A DNA stretch of 64,000 nucleotides from Anastrepha obliqua. Its lineage: Eukaryota > Arthropoda > Insecta > Diptera > Tephritidae. Position numbers and translations under genes: made by a program. The notes below the pieces were generated by a model. That model searched no databases. It had not been told where the DNA came from and worked only from the letters and a program-made list of their open reading frames with translations. The stretch lies in contig NC_072895.1 of NCBI RefSeq assembly GCF_027943255.1, forward strand, positions 41,328,001 through 41,392,000. Reading direction: 5' to 3'. Below are positions 30,391 through 42,443 of the stretch, piece by piece. How positions within the stretch are numbered: position 1 is the stretch's first letter; the number at the start of each line of letters is the position of its first letter.

Positions 30391-31704
30391 AAAGATGTTT
30401 AGCGGAGTATACATTTTTATAAAAGTATAACTGATTGTCCAATAAAAAACCATATACATTTAAATTGCAAACTTTAAACAAAAATTTTCATTTTCTAAAT
30501 ATCAAATTTTTTAATCAGAATTAATAAACTTGGTAGGCAATTTTATAGGCCATTAAATATTAATATATAGTAATAAACAGCAAGTTGGAGGTTTTTAGAA
30601 AGTCCCACTGATTTTTTATAATGTATGAATTTTTATAAAAAGAGAATACGCAACACCTTAAGGGGGAAAATGATCAAAAATCAATGATAATTTTGAGTCA
30701 ATTCAAACTTGCATTTACTTATACCAAAATTCTATGTACCATAAAGTTGTATACTCAAAATTTTTCTAAAAATTTTGATCCAAAATTTAGAAATTTGGAT
30801 TAACATTTCAAATTTCGAATTTTTTAAATCTTGGGGAAGTTTGAAGCATGGATTGGTATTTAATATAGAATGAATGTAAATGAGTAAAAACTAATCTAAA
30901 TTTTTGTGTAAAGTTGGAGGGGTAGATGGAGTCTGAAGAACTTCAGATGTTATGACTGTTTCAAGAATATGGCACGAGCTATTAAGAGTTACATAGTAAA
31001 CACATTTTTTTCACCAAATATTCCATGCATCGACTTCGGGAGGAAAATCATCTTCACTGATCAGCTTCATATCTGATTAAGTGCGTTCATAAATAAGCAA
31101 AATTCACCGAGCTTTGAGCGACGAAAATCCACACGAAATTCGGCAGGTCCCTGTACATTCCCAAAAAAGCCTTTATTTGGTGTGGGTTTAGATACGATGG
31201 TATTACCGACCTTTGTTCTTTGAACATGCGTAACAAGGACTATTAATGTCCACCGATATTGGACAATAGCTCGTGCTATAAGCTGAATGATATGAACCGC
31301 TTGAAGATATAATTTCAATGAAATGGCTCCACTTGATTTACTGTGCTGAAAACATTGAATTTATTGGATAGGAAATTGGACGTGTGCCAACCGAGATCGC
31401 AAGACTTAGGAATGCTCAAGTAATTATTTCATGTGGCTCCACGTGAAATCTCTGGCCTATGCATTCCATAGGCAATTTTCGCCACGCACACTAGCATACA
31501 GGTAACTCGCATTTTTACACAAAATTGAGCACCACTTGTTCAAATATGTATGTCAATCGTAGACCATTCCTCATATAAAGTCATCGAATGCATATAAAAA
31601 ATAAAATAAAAATTAATAAAAAACAAAAATATCGCTTAAGTCAAGTGGAGTTATTTAATTTCAAATTTCAAGCGATCTTAAGAAATCGCCTACATATGTA
31701 TGTA
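30391..31704. other. no gene recognised
   Basis: An 83-codon minus-strand frame at 31067-31318 lies in a less AT-rich block (about 30950-31500) that looks formerly coding. I recognise no domain. It could be part of an unidentified transposon. Confidence 0.35.
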
Positions 31705-32787
31705 CAGTCTGGTTCACTTGATTAGAAGCAATAATTTTTATGGATGAAAATAGTTACTAAAGTAACTGTGTTTGATCTAGTAAACCAAGGCCTACATTAT
31801 TTGCGCATTAAAGTTGTAAAAAGAGATCGTTTTTTTAGTATTCCCTGTGTTTGTTCAAAAGCTTCTTAATTGTAATAAAATATTAAAGGAGAAAGGTTTA
31901 ACAGGTCGCGAAAAAGGAGAAATTAATATTTTGACCTGAGAAGGAGTTTTAAATTGCCTAATTGCAAGTAAGATTGGTCAGAGTCCAAGCGTCGTGGACT
32001 TGTACGTGAAAAAAGGTACCTCCTATGATAAGAACTACAAATGCAGAACCAAAATGGCTTTAACAACGAAGTGAACCCGCAAAATCCTTGCAATTTCAAT
32101 CACCAAATTCCGCCCTTTCAACAGCAAAAATTAAATAAATGGCAAATGGTGCAGCCAAACAAAACTTTCGTTCCGAGGGCTATTCTAAACGCGCCACATC
32201 TGAAGCATAAAATATTGCAAAAAAATACCTTTGAATGAATTTCGCAAAGAACGCCGACACGATTTTGCACGAAACCACATGGCTCGGAGTTCTGTTATAC
32301 ATACATAACGATCTCCGAAAAAAGTAGTATTTAGTGACAAAAAGTAGCTTGCTCGTAAGCTTTATGAGAATAAGCAACAATTTGAAGACAAAAATGCGGC
32401 CTGATCTGAAATTTAGTTAGGCAATTTGGAGAATTTGTACTAATCCATTGTTCAACGTATTTACAAAGTAACTTATAAATAAAGTGCCAGCACTGACTAT
32501 TTAACTTTAAATGATAAACTTAAAAAAAAAAAAAAAAAAATTACCTATTTTTATTATTACTTTTTCTTATTGGGTGAGTGTCTTTATTCAAGTGTACCAA
32601 TAAATCACGCACAGTATTACAGCTGCTGAAGTTTTACTGCTGCGAAATTCCTTTAGAGTACAGTCTTCACTTGAATCATCAGATTACTTTACTTTACCTT
32701 GGATTACTAGATGAAACCGAGCAGCCGCGCTTTAATATGCATTTTCTTCCTTAAAAATCATTGCCTCTATTCAAGTGAGCCATACTG
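31705..32787 (+). mobile_element. Tc3-like DNA transposon relic, 1083 bp
   Basis: The inverted ends match over about 35 bp: CAGTCTGGTTCACTTGATTA on the left and CAGTATGGCTCACTTGAATA on the right (opposite strand), continuing GARGCAATRATTTTTAWGG. TA precedes the left end; the right flank is TG. A third copy of the end motif (TTATTCAAGTGTACCA, near 32585) lies about 190 bp inside the right end, like the internal transposase-binding repeats of Tc3-type elements. The interior has a decayed transposase. Confidence 0.8.
31880..32440 (+). pseudogene. Tc3-like transposase relic
   Basis: Fragments in several frames: GREKGEINILT, IASKIGQSPSVVDLYVKKG (first helix-turn-helix), NAPHLKHKILQKN, and then NEFRKERRHDFARNHMAR-like residues just before the first catalytic Asp (consensus FSDEKKFNLDG, here disrupted near FSDKK). 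The order follows Tc3-like transposases. Multiple stops and frameshifts are present, and the catalytic C-terminal half is mostly lost. Confidence 0.65.
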
Positions 32788-33324
32788 TGTGTTTATCTTG
32801 AACCGAATATTTTAGCTTATTTAATGATTAAATATGTATGTAAATATGTATCTAGGACGCTCAGCCATGAAAGCTACTTACGTAAATTTGTTTTCTATTT
32901 CAATCTTTGCAGGTAATTACACACACAACCAGCATACCATTAAATGCATATTTATGGCTTACCAACGCCAACAGCAATATTAATCCACATGCTCACACAC
33001 ACATACATGTATGTACTTGTATGCTTCTGCACATAAAGGCACCAAAGGTTACGGTATGTATGAAAAATACTAAAAACAAATGACGGCAATGTCGAAGAGG
33101 TGAATCTGCCAAATGCAGATGAAGAAAATTCAAGAAGAAGAGCATCGAAAGGAAGCATTCTCAGCTCTACTATGACTTAAATGTGCACTCGAGTATAGCA
33201 ATGGCGCTTTATATTTTTCTTCTTTTTACATGCAAATATATAAACTTAAAATTTTATTGAACTATTTATTTCTTTTTAGAACTTTTCTTATTTTAGAATG
33301 TTTTCTCAGGAACAAGGAAATGTA
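32788..33324. other. no gene recognised
   Basis: AT-rich spacer between a Tc3-like element and a mariner, with short (CA)-rich and ATGTATGTA tracts near 32990-33060. Confidence 0.5.
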
Positions 33325-34500
33325 TTGGGTATGGGAATAAGTTTCCGTCCTTTCTTAGCCAAAGTTACGAATTATTTAATTAACAACAAACAATTAAAAA
33401 AAGCATGATATTATGTGAAGTATGTGCCATTAGATGCTACAACTTTACTCCATCTTTCAGGCAGCATACGGACTCCTCTGACGAAAAATTCGAGTCTTTT
33501 GACTTGATCCATTCATTAAGCCAGTTTGCGATGCTCTTGTAGAAAGTGAACCGCTTTCCAATAAGGGTTGACTGCATTGATCGGAATAGATGGCAATCCG
33601 AAGGTACAATGTCTGCGGAATACGGCGGGTAGAGCAAGATTTCCCAACTCAGTCCCTCTAAATATTTCTGGACCGATTTAGCAGCGTGTGGCCTGGCGTT
33701 GTCATGCAGCAAAATCAGTTTGTAATGTCTACCGTCCCACTCCGGCCGCTTTTCTTTGAGACCTCGATTCAAACGCATTAGCTGCAGTCGGTAACAATCG
33801 CCGGTGATGGGTTCAGATGGCGTAAGGGGTTCATAATGGATGACACCCACCAGATGCACAACATAACCATTAAAGCATGAGCACTTTTTTCGCAATTGAG
33901 GACCTGGTTCACCTGGTAGGCCCGAGCTTTTTCGACGTTTAGGGTTATCATAATAGATCAATTTTCATCGCCAGTGACGATGCGATGCAGAAAACCTTTT
34001 CTTTCCTGCCGTTCAGGAAGCATCTCACACGTCTCTCGATATCCCTCCGCCTCAATTGCTGTGTAAACGACTACCGACGGTTGATCTGTCAACATCTAAC
34101 TATTTAGGCATTTCATTAAGGCTTTGACATGCGTCTTCATCCAATAATTATTGTAGTTGAATATCTTCGAATTTTTTTCGGTGCCCCTTCACGATCTTTA
34201 TCACGTGATGGAGCGTGATTACAGTAAATATTGATCAATATACGATATGCTTCAGCTGAACTTTTCATTTCTTTAAAAGGTAATAATGAGGCATAACTTT
34301 CCGCAAATCCTGTTTTTTCGGGACGAAAGTAGATAATTTTGACGTCAGATAAAAACGGATCTTTACGCTTCAAACGAGTTTCAACTACTGCGATCGAGAC
34401 CCCAAATATACACCTTCAAGTATATTTCTAGAGCGAACACAAAAATTATACCAGCAGCGGCAGCCCTTTTACAAGGGCGGAAACTGATTTCCATACCCAA
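33325..34500 (-). mobile_element. nearly full-length mariner, 1176 bp
   Basis: Ends TTGGGTATGGGAATAAGTTT (left) and TTGGGTATGGAAATCAGTTT (right, opposite strand), both continuing CCGYCCTT, with TA on both sides (33323-33324 and 34501-34502). Length is near the 1.3 kb of intact mariners. It carries a frameshifted transposase gene on the minus strand. Confidence 0.9.
33437..34373 (-). pseudogene. mariner DD34D transposase, frameshifted
   Basis: The likely start is Met at 34268 (MKSSAEAYRILINIYCNHAP). The frame is lost after the first helix-turn-helix and recovered at 33961. Upstream of that point, VTGDEN carries the first catalytic Asp, but one base is missing from the next Trp codon and shifts the frame. 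Then come YYDNPKRRKS, LLHDNARPHAAKSVQKYLEG with the second Asp, and YSADIVPSDCHLF with the third. Exactly 34 residues separate the last two aspartates. The C-terminus runs to 33437. All three catalytic residues survive in the DNA, but the frameshifts abolish a product. Confidence 0.85.
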
Positions 34501-36080
34501 TACTTTTCAATCAAGTTTTTTATTTCTCAACTTTTTCGTATTTTATCCAAATGTAAGAAGAAATAGGTAGATTTTGCATTTCATTAGTATTATTTTTGTT
34601 TTATTAAGTAGAATATGCAAATATAAATAGAAATGAGAGTACGAACATCGACTTCTTATCCTTACTACGAAAAATTAAATATTTGAGAAAAGGAAACCTT
34701 AAAATACCAGTAATCAATTCAATGAAGATGTTTTTGATTATACTAATGAATGCGGAAGCAGTGGTCCACCCAGGACTGTTATGCTAAGAAAGAAGAAGAA
34801 TGAATGTGTAAAATATTTCAAATCATACAAACTTATCTGGCTTACATTTTACAATGAAATTAAACATTTATTTTTATATTAGCAGGGTATACAGATTTTA
34901 ATTTAGTGTAGGGATTTGCAGAGCGAAAGTGATTTCTTGATCTCTCTGAAAATTGACATCGGTTAATGAAATGTGCTACTGATGCAATTTGGGAGCAAAA
35001 TGGGCAAAAGGTAACAGAATTCCCGGACAGTAGTTATTGATGGGCTAAGTTTGTAAGTGCAATCATTAGGCGTACACAAATTGTTTATTGAAAACGCTTA
35101 GAACTGCTGGGGTAAACGATTTTTTTCCAGGTGAGGTTTATTTTTGGTTAAAAGCCAATCTGATGCTCAACTTGCAATAATGTGTTGATGAATTTATTCA
35201 CACTGGTCTCTCTGATACAATGACATAAACTGAAAATTGAGCGCAACTTTAAAAAATCGAACAGTCACTTATCCCAGCATGCCCAGGCACCAAGAGCAAT
35301 GCACTTTTATTACTATATTTAATACACAGGTCACGAATTTCGAAAACTGTGATAGAATAGACGTGATATATTCAATAATACTTACAGCTTACAGACAAAA
35401 GTTTCTATCTGAACATTTGACAAATTTTTGCCGAAAACGGGAATGGATGATGAAAGAATTCCACAAGCAATACAACTGCAAACGCTGTATTAATTGGATT
35501 AGAACCATCTGTGTAGATGGGTGTTCAATCTAGAATTTTCTCCAAAAACATTTGCAGGTACGATTGTTTACTGGTAATAAATTTTTAAAACTGTGCAAGG
35601 ATGTATCGATGGAGTTCCGGTTGGTGAGAATGGTCGCTTACTTCTGCACGTTTATAGCAGATTAATAGCAAAATGTTTTGCAGCGTAGAGTTAATTTTAA
35701 ATTGACGCTTAAGTCGCGAGGCCGTAGCCATAGGCTTTATGAATATCTCCGCCGATTTCAAGGAGAAGAAAAAGGCCAATTAAATGGTTTTGAGTTATCA
35801 TGCAACTTAGATCAACTCAAACATCTTTTACTTTATTGATCGAAGACCACTCTCCGCAAGAATGAATTTTGTAGGAGAGGCTGAAAAAGCGTTTATGCTT
35901 CGTCGAATAGCAGGACGATAAGGAAATTGAAGTTGATTGATGTTAGTGTTGGCACACCATCCAAAGAGAGGCAACGAGTAGTCAATTTTAGAAAGAATTG
36001 AAGTTCTTAGACCATTAGTATGAACAAAAGATCGTTAACGTAGTGTTTATGGTGTCAGTACTCTAACAGCTACTAAGTAG
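34501..36080. other. no gene recognised
   Basis: A 98-codon ORF at 35237-35533 and a less AT-rich block at 35580-36000 have no recognisable domain. The block may be old transposon coding sequence. Confidence 0.35.
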
Positions 36081-36290
36081 GTGCAATTTTTGTTTCGTCG
36101 ATTCCGTTCAGGAATTTTTCATGTTAAAGATACTCCTCGCACAAGCAGGTCCGTCATCGATAAAATCACAGAAATAATCGAAGTTAGTTTTCATTTTAGT
36201 ACTCGTAGCATCGCCCAGAAGCTAAAGTTCGACAATAAAATAGTTTTAAGCCATTTTACACAAAAGTGATGGATTTCTTTTTCCCCAACC
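36081..36290 (+). pseudogene. mariner transposase N-terminal fragment with right terminus
   Basis: MQFLFRRFRSGIFHVKDTPR and then EIIEVSFHFSTRSIAQKL and FDNKIVLSHF follow the QFWFRRFRSGNFDVKDxPR...ISTRSIAQELxIxHKTVLNHL order of a common mariner type. The end TTTCTTTTTCCCCAACC at 36274-36290, followed by TA, is a typical mariner terminus. A large internal deletion joins the N-terminal region directly to the right end. The left terminus is not found. Confidence 0.75.
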
Positions 36291-38482
36291 TAGTATTATT
36301 ATCAAAAATTAATTGAGGATAAATACCAAATTTCTTTATACAAATATGGAGCAATTTACATTAAAAAAGAGCAAGTGATGCTCCAGTTTGAGTTTTGTTT
36401 TACCTTCTTTAAGAAACTTTTTAAATCTTCAAACCTCTTCTTAGCTACTCACCTTCACTCTCATAAGGGGAAAAAAATATTAGTTCATGTGCTACAAATA
36501 CTTTATATAGGAATATCCGTTCTTAGTTAATTCTTAGTATACCTCTATTGAGGTGGGTACATTTTCTTCTCAAGATCGGGTCTGGTAGATTACGATTCTA
36601 CTTGAAATTCTAAGAAAAGAAGTCCATTAGAGCAAAGCTCTAAAGTCAGTGTCGGGTTGTGTCAAATTATTGATTAGAAAAAAAGCTTAAGAATGAATTT
36701 TTGAAATATTGAAAAATTTACACTTTCGTTAAAAAAAGAAGCCGACGCAGTTTTTTTCAGTTACGTTGCTTTTCCTGTCATTTTAAATGCGTAATGGGTA
36801 CCTTTTCATTTTCTTAATAGTGTCTTTTTTAATTTGGCTTTATTTGCTGCAATACTTCAGAAAAGTTTTTGAATAACATTTTACTGAAAAAGTATCTTCT
36901 ACATTCCAAATAATTTTATTTGATTTTTTTAATCGATTATTTATTTGATTAAATATCAAATCGAAACAAAAACTAATCCAAAAGGCTTTTTGGCACTTCT
37001 CATATACTTGTCATATACAACCAAGTTTATTCTTCATTTACTATTATATTTATGCTTTCATTGACATACATACATACATATTATATGTAGTACATATGTG
37101 AATACCTTTCACTTTGCACATAAATTCTAGTTTTGTCTACTCCTACATGTATGTATCTACAACAACAGGGTACTACAAGTCACTGAGGTATGCATATAAT
37201 CAGAGCCTAATATTTGTAAAATGATGCACTCAGTAAACAAAAGTTACCAATCTTGCCGATAATGCAATACTTCGAAACTTTTTTTTTTTCTTGTTCACTT
37301 CTCTCTTGTTAACTTCGTAACTAAATCGAATATATTTTTTTTAAGTTCACAGTTTAAGTAATCAATGGAACTTATGCCAATTTAAATAACGATAAAGAAA
37401 AAAATCAGTGCCTTCGTAGAAAAAAAATATCAACATCACTTTTTATTCCTGTTCAGCTTATAGATATAAAATAGGGATAGAGATGGAGATAGAGATAGAG
37501 ATAGAGAAAAAGATAGATTAAGAGATAGAGATAGAGAAAGAGAGAGCAAGAAAATTTGAGATATGTGAAATTGCATGCATTCTAGAAGAAAATGGCAATC
37601 TACAATCCCATTAATAATACCAAAGACAAGCCTACATCTGGCTCTATACGACGGAATTGGGTCCACAAAATCCAGAGATCGTAGGGCGAATCGACCAAAC
37701 ACCTTTTGGATACACTCAAACTTTTTATGGCAATCAAAATAAAATCTCTAAATGAAGCCCGCATAGGTATATAGGTATTTCAGTTCGGATCGAACTAAAG
37801 ATCAAATAGCTTCAAAACACGCGGATTACTAAAATCAGAGCTAAAACGGACAATGAAATTTGGCATATGGATTAGGTCTTTGCAAAGGCAAAATATAAGC
37901 GGCTTAGGAAAACTTTGAGTCAGAAATAACACATTTTTATACCAAACGAAAAAAAGTGAGTATTGTGTTAACTTTGCTGTTAAGATCTGCATTTGCCAAA
38001 GCAGTTTGGAAAGCTCAACATTTTTTTTTGTGTGAAGAAAACTATCCAACTCCGTGTGCAAAAACAAAAAAAAAACAAAAAAAAAAAAAAAAAAAAACAA
38101 CAGTTAAAATTTGCATTTTATGTTACTAAAATTTATTAAACCGCGAAGCATTTTTTTTTTTAATCTGAATAAAAAGTTCTATACTTTCATGATTTGATAA
38201 ACATTTTTTTTCTAATTTCACGCAAGGAATGAAAATTTGATTTATGTGGTTTTGGGCGAAGAATCAGCTGTTGTTTATAAAAAATTAGTTAGAAGTAAAA
38301 GAAAAACAATAATACCCAAAACCGCCGAAGTTTTCACATTTCTACTTTTGGATCCCTGGAGTACAAATGAAACTTGTTCTTTAGAGTAACAGATGGCCTC
38401 ATTCTATAATCACAGATCCTGTCACAGGTTTTGTTAGAATGCGAAAATTCTTATATAGGTTCTATAAGTAAGTTACTATGTA
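36291..38482. other. no gene recognised; (GATAGA)n tract
   Basis: A GATAGAGATAGAGATAGAG simple repeat occupies about 37466-37545. A-runs occur at 38065-38098. No supported gene. Confidence 0.45.
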
Positions 38483-38626
38483 TAAAAGGTGGCGCAAAAT
38501 TAATGATCTACATTTTTTCTAATAACTTTTTCCTAGAAAAAATACATCATTTGTGTGATGTAAATTTGTCTCTTACGACCAAAATTGTAAATCTTTCATA
38601 AGGGTGTTTAATTTTACGCCACTTTG
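38483..38626. mobile_element. GGTGGC-type palindromic MITE, copy 1
   Basis: AAAAGGTGGCGCAAAATTAA on the left pairs with CAAAGTGGCGTAAAATTAAA on the right (opposite strand). TA flanks at 38481-38482 and 38627-38628 fit a Tc1/mariner-type insertion. A second member is at 42235-42443. No coding capacity. Confidence 0.65.
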
Positions 38627-40147
38627 TACTTTCCGATTTGAGACAGATTTTTTTTTTTCAAATTCTATGAAAAGCTATCGCATAAATCTATTTTTCATGC
38701 ACCGCTGAGCTCAGTCCCACCTTTGTACTATAGACTACTCTGGTAGAATAATCTAAAGCTAAGGCATAACACATCTTCTGTTCGAATGGGACACCTTTTT
38801 ACTAAATCATTATTCCGAATCTAAACTGAGAATCAACTGAAGATATTATGTAGCAATCGCGTAAGGTCCTAAAAATCATTGTCTCTCCAGAGTGGCTGTG
38901 ATTGAAACTGACTGCCTTTTGATACCTAAACAAATGATTCCAATCATCCGCTACTTGGGAAATCGGCTCATAAAATTCCTACAAAACTACTTTCAGAAAT
39001 TGTTCAAATCACTTTTTGTTTAGAAATCAGCTTTCCACAACGCTGACAACGCCATTTATATTTCATCCTTATACTCGTATTTGATCTCGTTACGAAATGT
39101 GAATTTGAAACCCAGAGCAATCTATTAAATGTAGTTTTGTATTATCTTGAATTCAACAACTAAAGTTCACTGGTATGCACCTGAGCTTGTGTGTGTGCAC
39201 AGGTGATTTACATATAGTTGAACTCACTCGTGCTGTAGAAAATAAATTCATAACTTATTTTATATGCAACTATTTTCAAAAGGATATTCACACATATTTA
39301 TATTTACATGTAAACGCATTTGTTTTACCGGCGCGCCTAAATACACACTTCCTTTTCTGTTGCTGCCAACTTGAAGCGAAAGAGTGCGCTAAGTGAGCAA
39401 ACAAGTCATAAACAGGAAACTCGTTCAAACCAGGCCACCGCAGCACACAAACACTAATGCATACAAACACACACCATAACACATTGGCCTTACTTCCTTC
39501 CTACCCGTTACGTGGCAACCAACGTGAAACAGCAGGCTTGCTTTTAGTCATTCAAAGTGAGCAAACTTCCTGTTGGCGCTCAGTAGGAGTGATGCATCCC
39601 GGCAGGGATGTGTATTTGTATGTGCAGTGATTCCGCACTTAAATAGTGAATGATGAATTTAAAGCAGCACTAGATAGAAATTAAATGAAAAAATTGTTCC
39701 TTAGAACCCTCCTTTTCTAAGCTAGCAAGGCAATACTACGACGACTAAGTCTGTGCAGACTTCTACAGAAAGATTAAAAATGAGTTTTCAAATAAATCTC
39801 TAATATAAATATAGTAAACTATAAGGATCTTTTGAAAACTGCTTGTGAAATTTATAGTTCTGCTGATAGTAGTTGTGCTTATCTGAGAGTCTCCTTTGAA
39901 CACCAGTTCTTCCTTTGCCTTAAATTTTCTCACTTTTAACACTTTTTCGTGAAACTCATTATTTCTAAGGAAGGTGAATCAGTGTCGTGTAACTTATATA
40001 GAGAGCTGTGTTTTAAAAAAAAGTAGAAAATATTGATAATATACTTAAAAGTTGTAATAATTTCTGTTGCACCGATCGACTAGGTAATTACGAGGATTTT
40101 GAACTTTTTCTTGGGTAAATGTTTTAACACTTAATTCTTACTAAAGG
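38627..40147. other. no gene recognised
   Basis: Unique-looking sequence. The 73-codon plus-strand and 64-codon minus-strand frames near 39175-39482 overlap and are unsupported. Confidence 0.4.
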
Positions 40148-40343
40148 TTCAGCGACTAGCTGCTTTATGCATTGTGGAAGAGCTAAGAATGACCGCAATA
40201 GCTGCCCTTGAATACATACATGACCTACCACGGATAGATATTTTTGCAGGAAACTTTACTGCGAAATCTGCAGGAAGACTAAAAGCTCCATAGCTCAATT
40301 ACCCAGAACAATATAGTCAATATGGATTATTTAGCTCCTGTTT

Positions 40344-40664
40344 AAAAAAAAAAAATAATAATTGGCGCGTACACTTCTGTTAGGTGTTTGGCCGAGCTCC
40401 TCCTCCTATTTGTGGTGTGCGTCTTGGTGTTGTTCCACAAATGGAGGGACCTACAGTTTCAAGCCGACTCCGAACGGCAGATATTTTTATGAGGAGCTTT
40501 TTCATGGCAGAAATACACTCGGAGGTTTGCCATTGCCTGCCGAGGGGCGACCGCTATTAGAAAAATGTTTTTATTAATTTTGCTTTCACCGAGATTCGAA
40601 CCAACGATCTCTCAGTGAATTCCGAATGGTGATCACGCACCAACTCATTCGGCTACGGCGGCCG
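40344..40664 (-). mobile_element. full-length tRNA-headed SINE, about 321 bp (reference copy)
   Basis: Read on the minus strand, the element starts GGCGGCCGCCGTAGCCGAAT. Box A (TAGCCGAATGAGTTGG, 40641-40656) and box B (GGTTCGAATCTCGGT, 40588-40602) of a pol III promoter are spaced as in a tRNA. The body has GCCCCTCGGCAGGCAATGGC, AAAAAGCTCCTCAT, CCCTCCATTTGTGGAACAAC and GGAGGAGGAGCTCGGCC. The tail is GCGCCAATTATTATT plus T/A-rich sequence (A-rich on the plus strand). CCTGTTT at 40337-40343 and 40665-40671 is the target duplication. Seven other copies or fragments occur in the window. Confidence 0.9.
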
Positions 40665-41459
40665 CCTGTTTGTAAAGGGAAAATACGGTTCAAGATTGCT
40701 ATCGAAAAAGAAGGATGGCGTATGGCTTTAGCCCCAGACGCAATGCACTTAACTTTTATACGGATGGTTTAAAATGAGCAGAGGAGAAGGTGCTGGGATT
40801 TACTGTTCAGAGTTAGAACTAAGAAAGTCGTATAAGCTTCCAAATCGCTGCAGTGTATTTCAGGCTAAGGTTTTCGCAGTTGGAAATGCAGCAGAAGTAA
40901 GATGGGCTACTACTGGATCCAACTCCAAGGTTAAATTTTACATAGATGGTCAGGCAGCCATTACATCAATTACATCTTTATTATAACGGCCAAGATCTTC
41001 CTTCAGAGAAAGGAGGCAGTAGTAATCTACATTTCTATTGGCTTCCAGGTTACAAACATTCCAGGGAACGAGATAGTAAGCGATCTAGCAAAAAGCCACG
41101 TTTTTATCTATCTTTTATTCTGTTTTCGGATTTTGTCAATGAAATACCAAAGTCAATACGAATATTATAAGACGAACAAGACGAAACCATGAACAGAAAA
41201 TTCAGGACAAGATGGGAGAGTCTGTCCACTTGCAGGAAAGCAAGGATCATTTGTAAACAAGATGATCACAATCCTAACCGATCACGGGACATAGCAGCGT
41301 ATACTTTTAAGATAGGAATGCGAGGAATGCAGGAAATGTAGAGAGGAGGGCTCAAGGAAAACTGCAGAGCATCTCCTTTGCGGATGTCCTGCGTTGTTCA
41401 AAACACGCTTAAAATATCTGTTTGATGATTGGAAGGTACCTCAGCAGAAGGTTGGAACT

Positions 41460-41944
41460 CTCTTCTTCTTCTTACTTGGCGTGATAACCGCTTACGCGAT
41501 TTTGGCCGAGTTTAACAAAGCGCGCCAGTCGTTTCTTTCTCGTGCTAACCGGCGCCAATTGATCACACCAAGTGAAGCCAAGTCCTTCTCCACCTGATCT
41601 TTCCAACGCAGAGGAGGCCTTCCTCTTCCTCTGCTACCACAAGCTGGTACGGCATCGAATACTTTTAGAGCCGGAGCGTTTGTATCCATTCGAAAAACAT
41701 GACCCAGCCAGCGCAGCCGCTGGATCTTTATTCGCTGCGCTATGTGTATGTCGACGTAAAGCTCATACATTTCATCGTTCCATCGCCTGTGATATTCGCC
41801 GCTGCCAACCTGTAAAGGTCCAAAAATCTTACGCAGAGTTTTTCTCTCAAACACTCCAAGCGTCGCTTCATCGGATGTTGTCATCGTCCACGCTTCTGCG
41901 CCATGCGTTAGGACGGGCATGATGAGAGTCTTGTAGAGTGTTAT
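41460..41944 (-). pseudogene. 5'-truncated RTE-like LINE with 13-bp target duplication
   Basis: The minus strand has an open frame: ITLYKTLIMPVLTHGAEAWT, FERKTLRKIFGPLQVG, RIKIQRLRWLGHVFRM, GSRGRGRPPLRWKDQVEKDL, NWRRLARERNDWRALLNSAK, stop. This is the C-terminus of RTE-type ORF2. The short 3' UTR ends in (AAG)n, a usual RTE tail. GAAGGTTGGAACT flanks both sides (41447-41459 and 41945-41957), which proves the insertion and shows that only the last ~485 bp were copied. The frame is intact within the fragment, so the insertion is fairly young. Confidence 0.85.
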
Positions 41945-42234
41945 GAAGGTTGGAACTATCTCCTTAAATTTGCAATAGAAACAGGCAGCATGTGGGTGGA
42001 CTATTTCAAAACACATAACTAATAAACTCCATCTGGTATACCGCTATGGACCGAACCGATCTATGCGTGATTACAAGTAAACCAGTTCAATTTAACCTAA
42101 TCCTTACTTGATTGATGCTTTGTGAATTAAATGGCTCCACGCGTTTCCTAGAAAGATTAGGGATTTTCGAAATATTCAACTCTTTGCTCAAATTTTAAAC
42201 TTTCTCAACGTTATTTTACGTGATCTCTCATGAA

Positions 42235-42443
42235 CGAGGTGGCACAAAATTAATCACCCTATCGGAGAACTTATAATTTTTGTAAATGGCCTCGCATGCC
42301 AATCATAGTTGACTGGTAATCAGATATCTAGAGTATACACACATACAAGCACTGGAGCGCGTAAAGATAAAAATAAAGATATCCAATTTTTATTTTTTCA
42401 TTTATTATAAGCAAACTAGGATGGTTAGTTTTGTGCCACCTTG
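42235..42443. mobile_element. GGTGGC-type palindromic MITE, copy 2, 209 bp
   Basis: CGAGGTGGCACAAAATTAAT on the left and CAAGGTGGCACAAAACTAAC on the right (opposite strand), both continuing CAYCCT, form about 26-bp inverted ends. The interior differs in length from copy 1 at 38483. The target duplication cannot be read. No coding capacity. Confidence 0.75.

Larger units (their letters stand above)
40148..42060 (+). pseudogene. RNase H-bearing LINE relic, interrupted by a SINE and an RTE
   Basis: Collinear pieces of one ORF2: VQRLAALCIVEELRMTAIAA and LEYIHDLPRIDIF (RT thumb, 40148-40260); then, after the SINE, LNFYTDGLK, GAGIYCSELELRKSYKLP, CSVFQAKVFAVGNAAEVRW and VKFYIDGQAAI (RNase H, to 40985); a NIPGNEIVSDLAKSH segment; then CEECRKCREEGSRKTAEHLL and CGCPALF (zinc tail). 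The RTE at 41460-41944 interrupts it, and the rest continues to about 42060. Stops and frameshifts abound. Confidence 0.75.

Noticed and set aside
37436..37702. 88-codon Leu/Ser-rich minus-strand ORF
   Set aside because: Arises from the GATAGA simple repeat.
40362..40577. ORFs inside SINE copies (also 44415-44744, 59829-60017, 55121-55318)
   Set aside because: They are frames through SINE sequence, recurring wherever the SINE occurs, and are not genes.
40588..40656. A genuine tRNA gene
   Set aside because: Boxes A and B are present, but the cloverleaf arms do not pair and the same sequence recurs as a SINE head.
41572..41922. 116-codon plus-strand ORF
   Set aside because: Antisense shadow of the RTE ORF2 fragment, whose minus-strand frame has clear conserved motifs.
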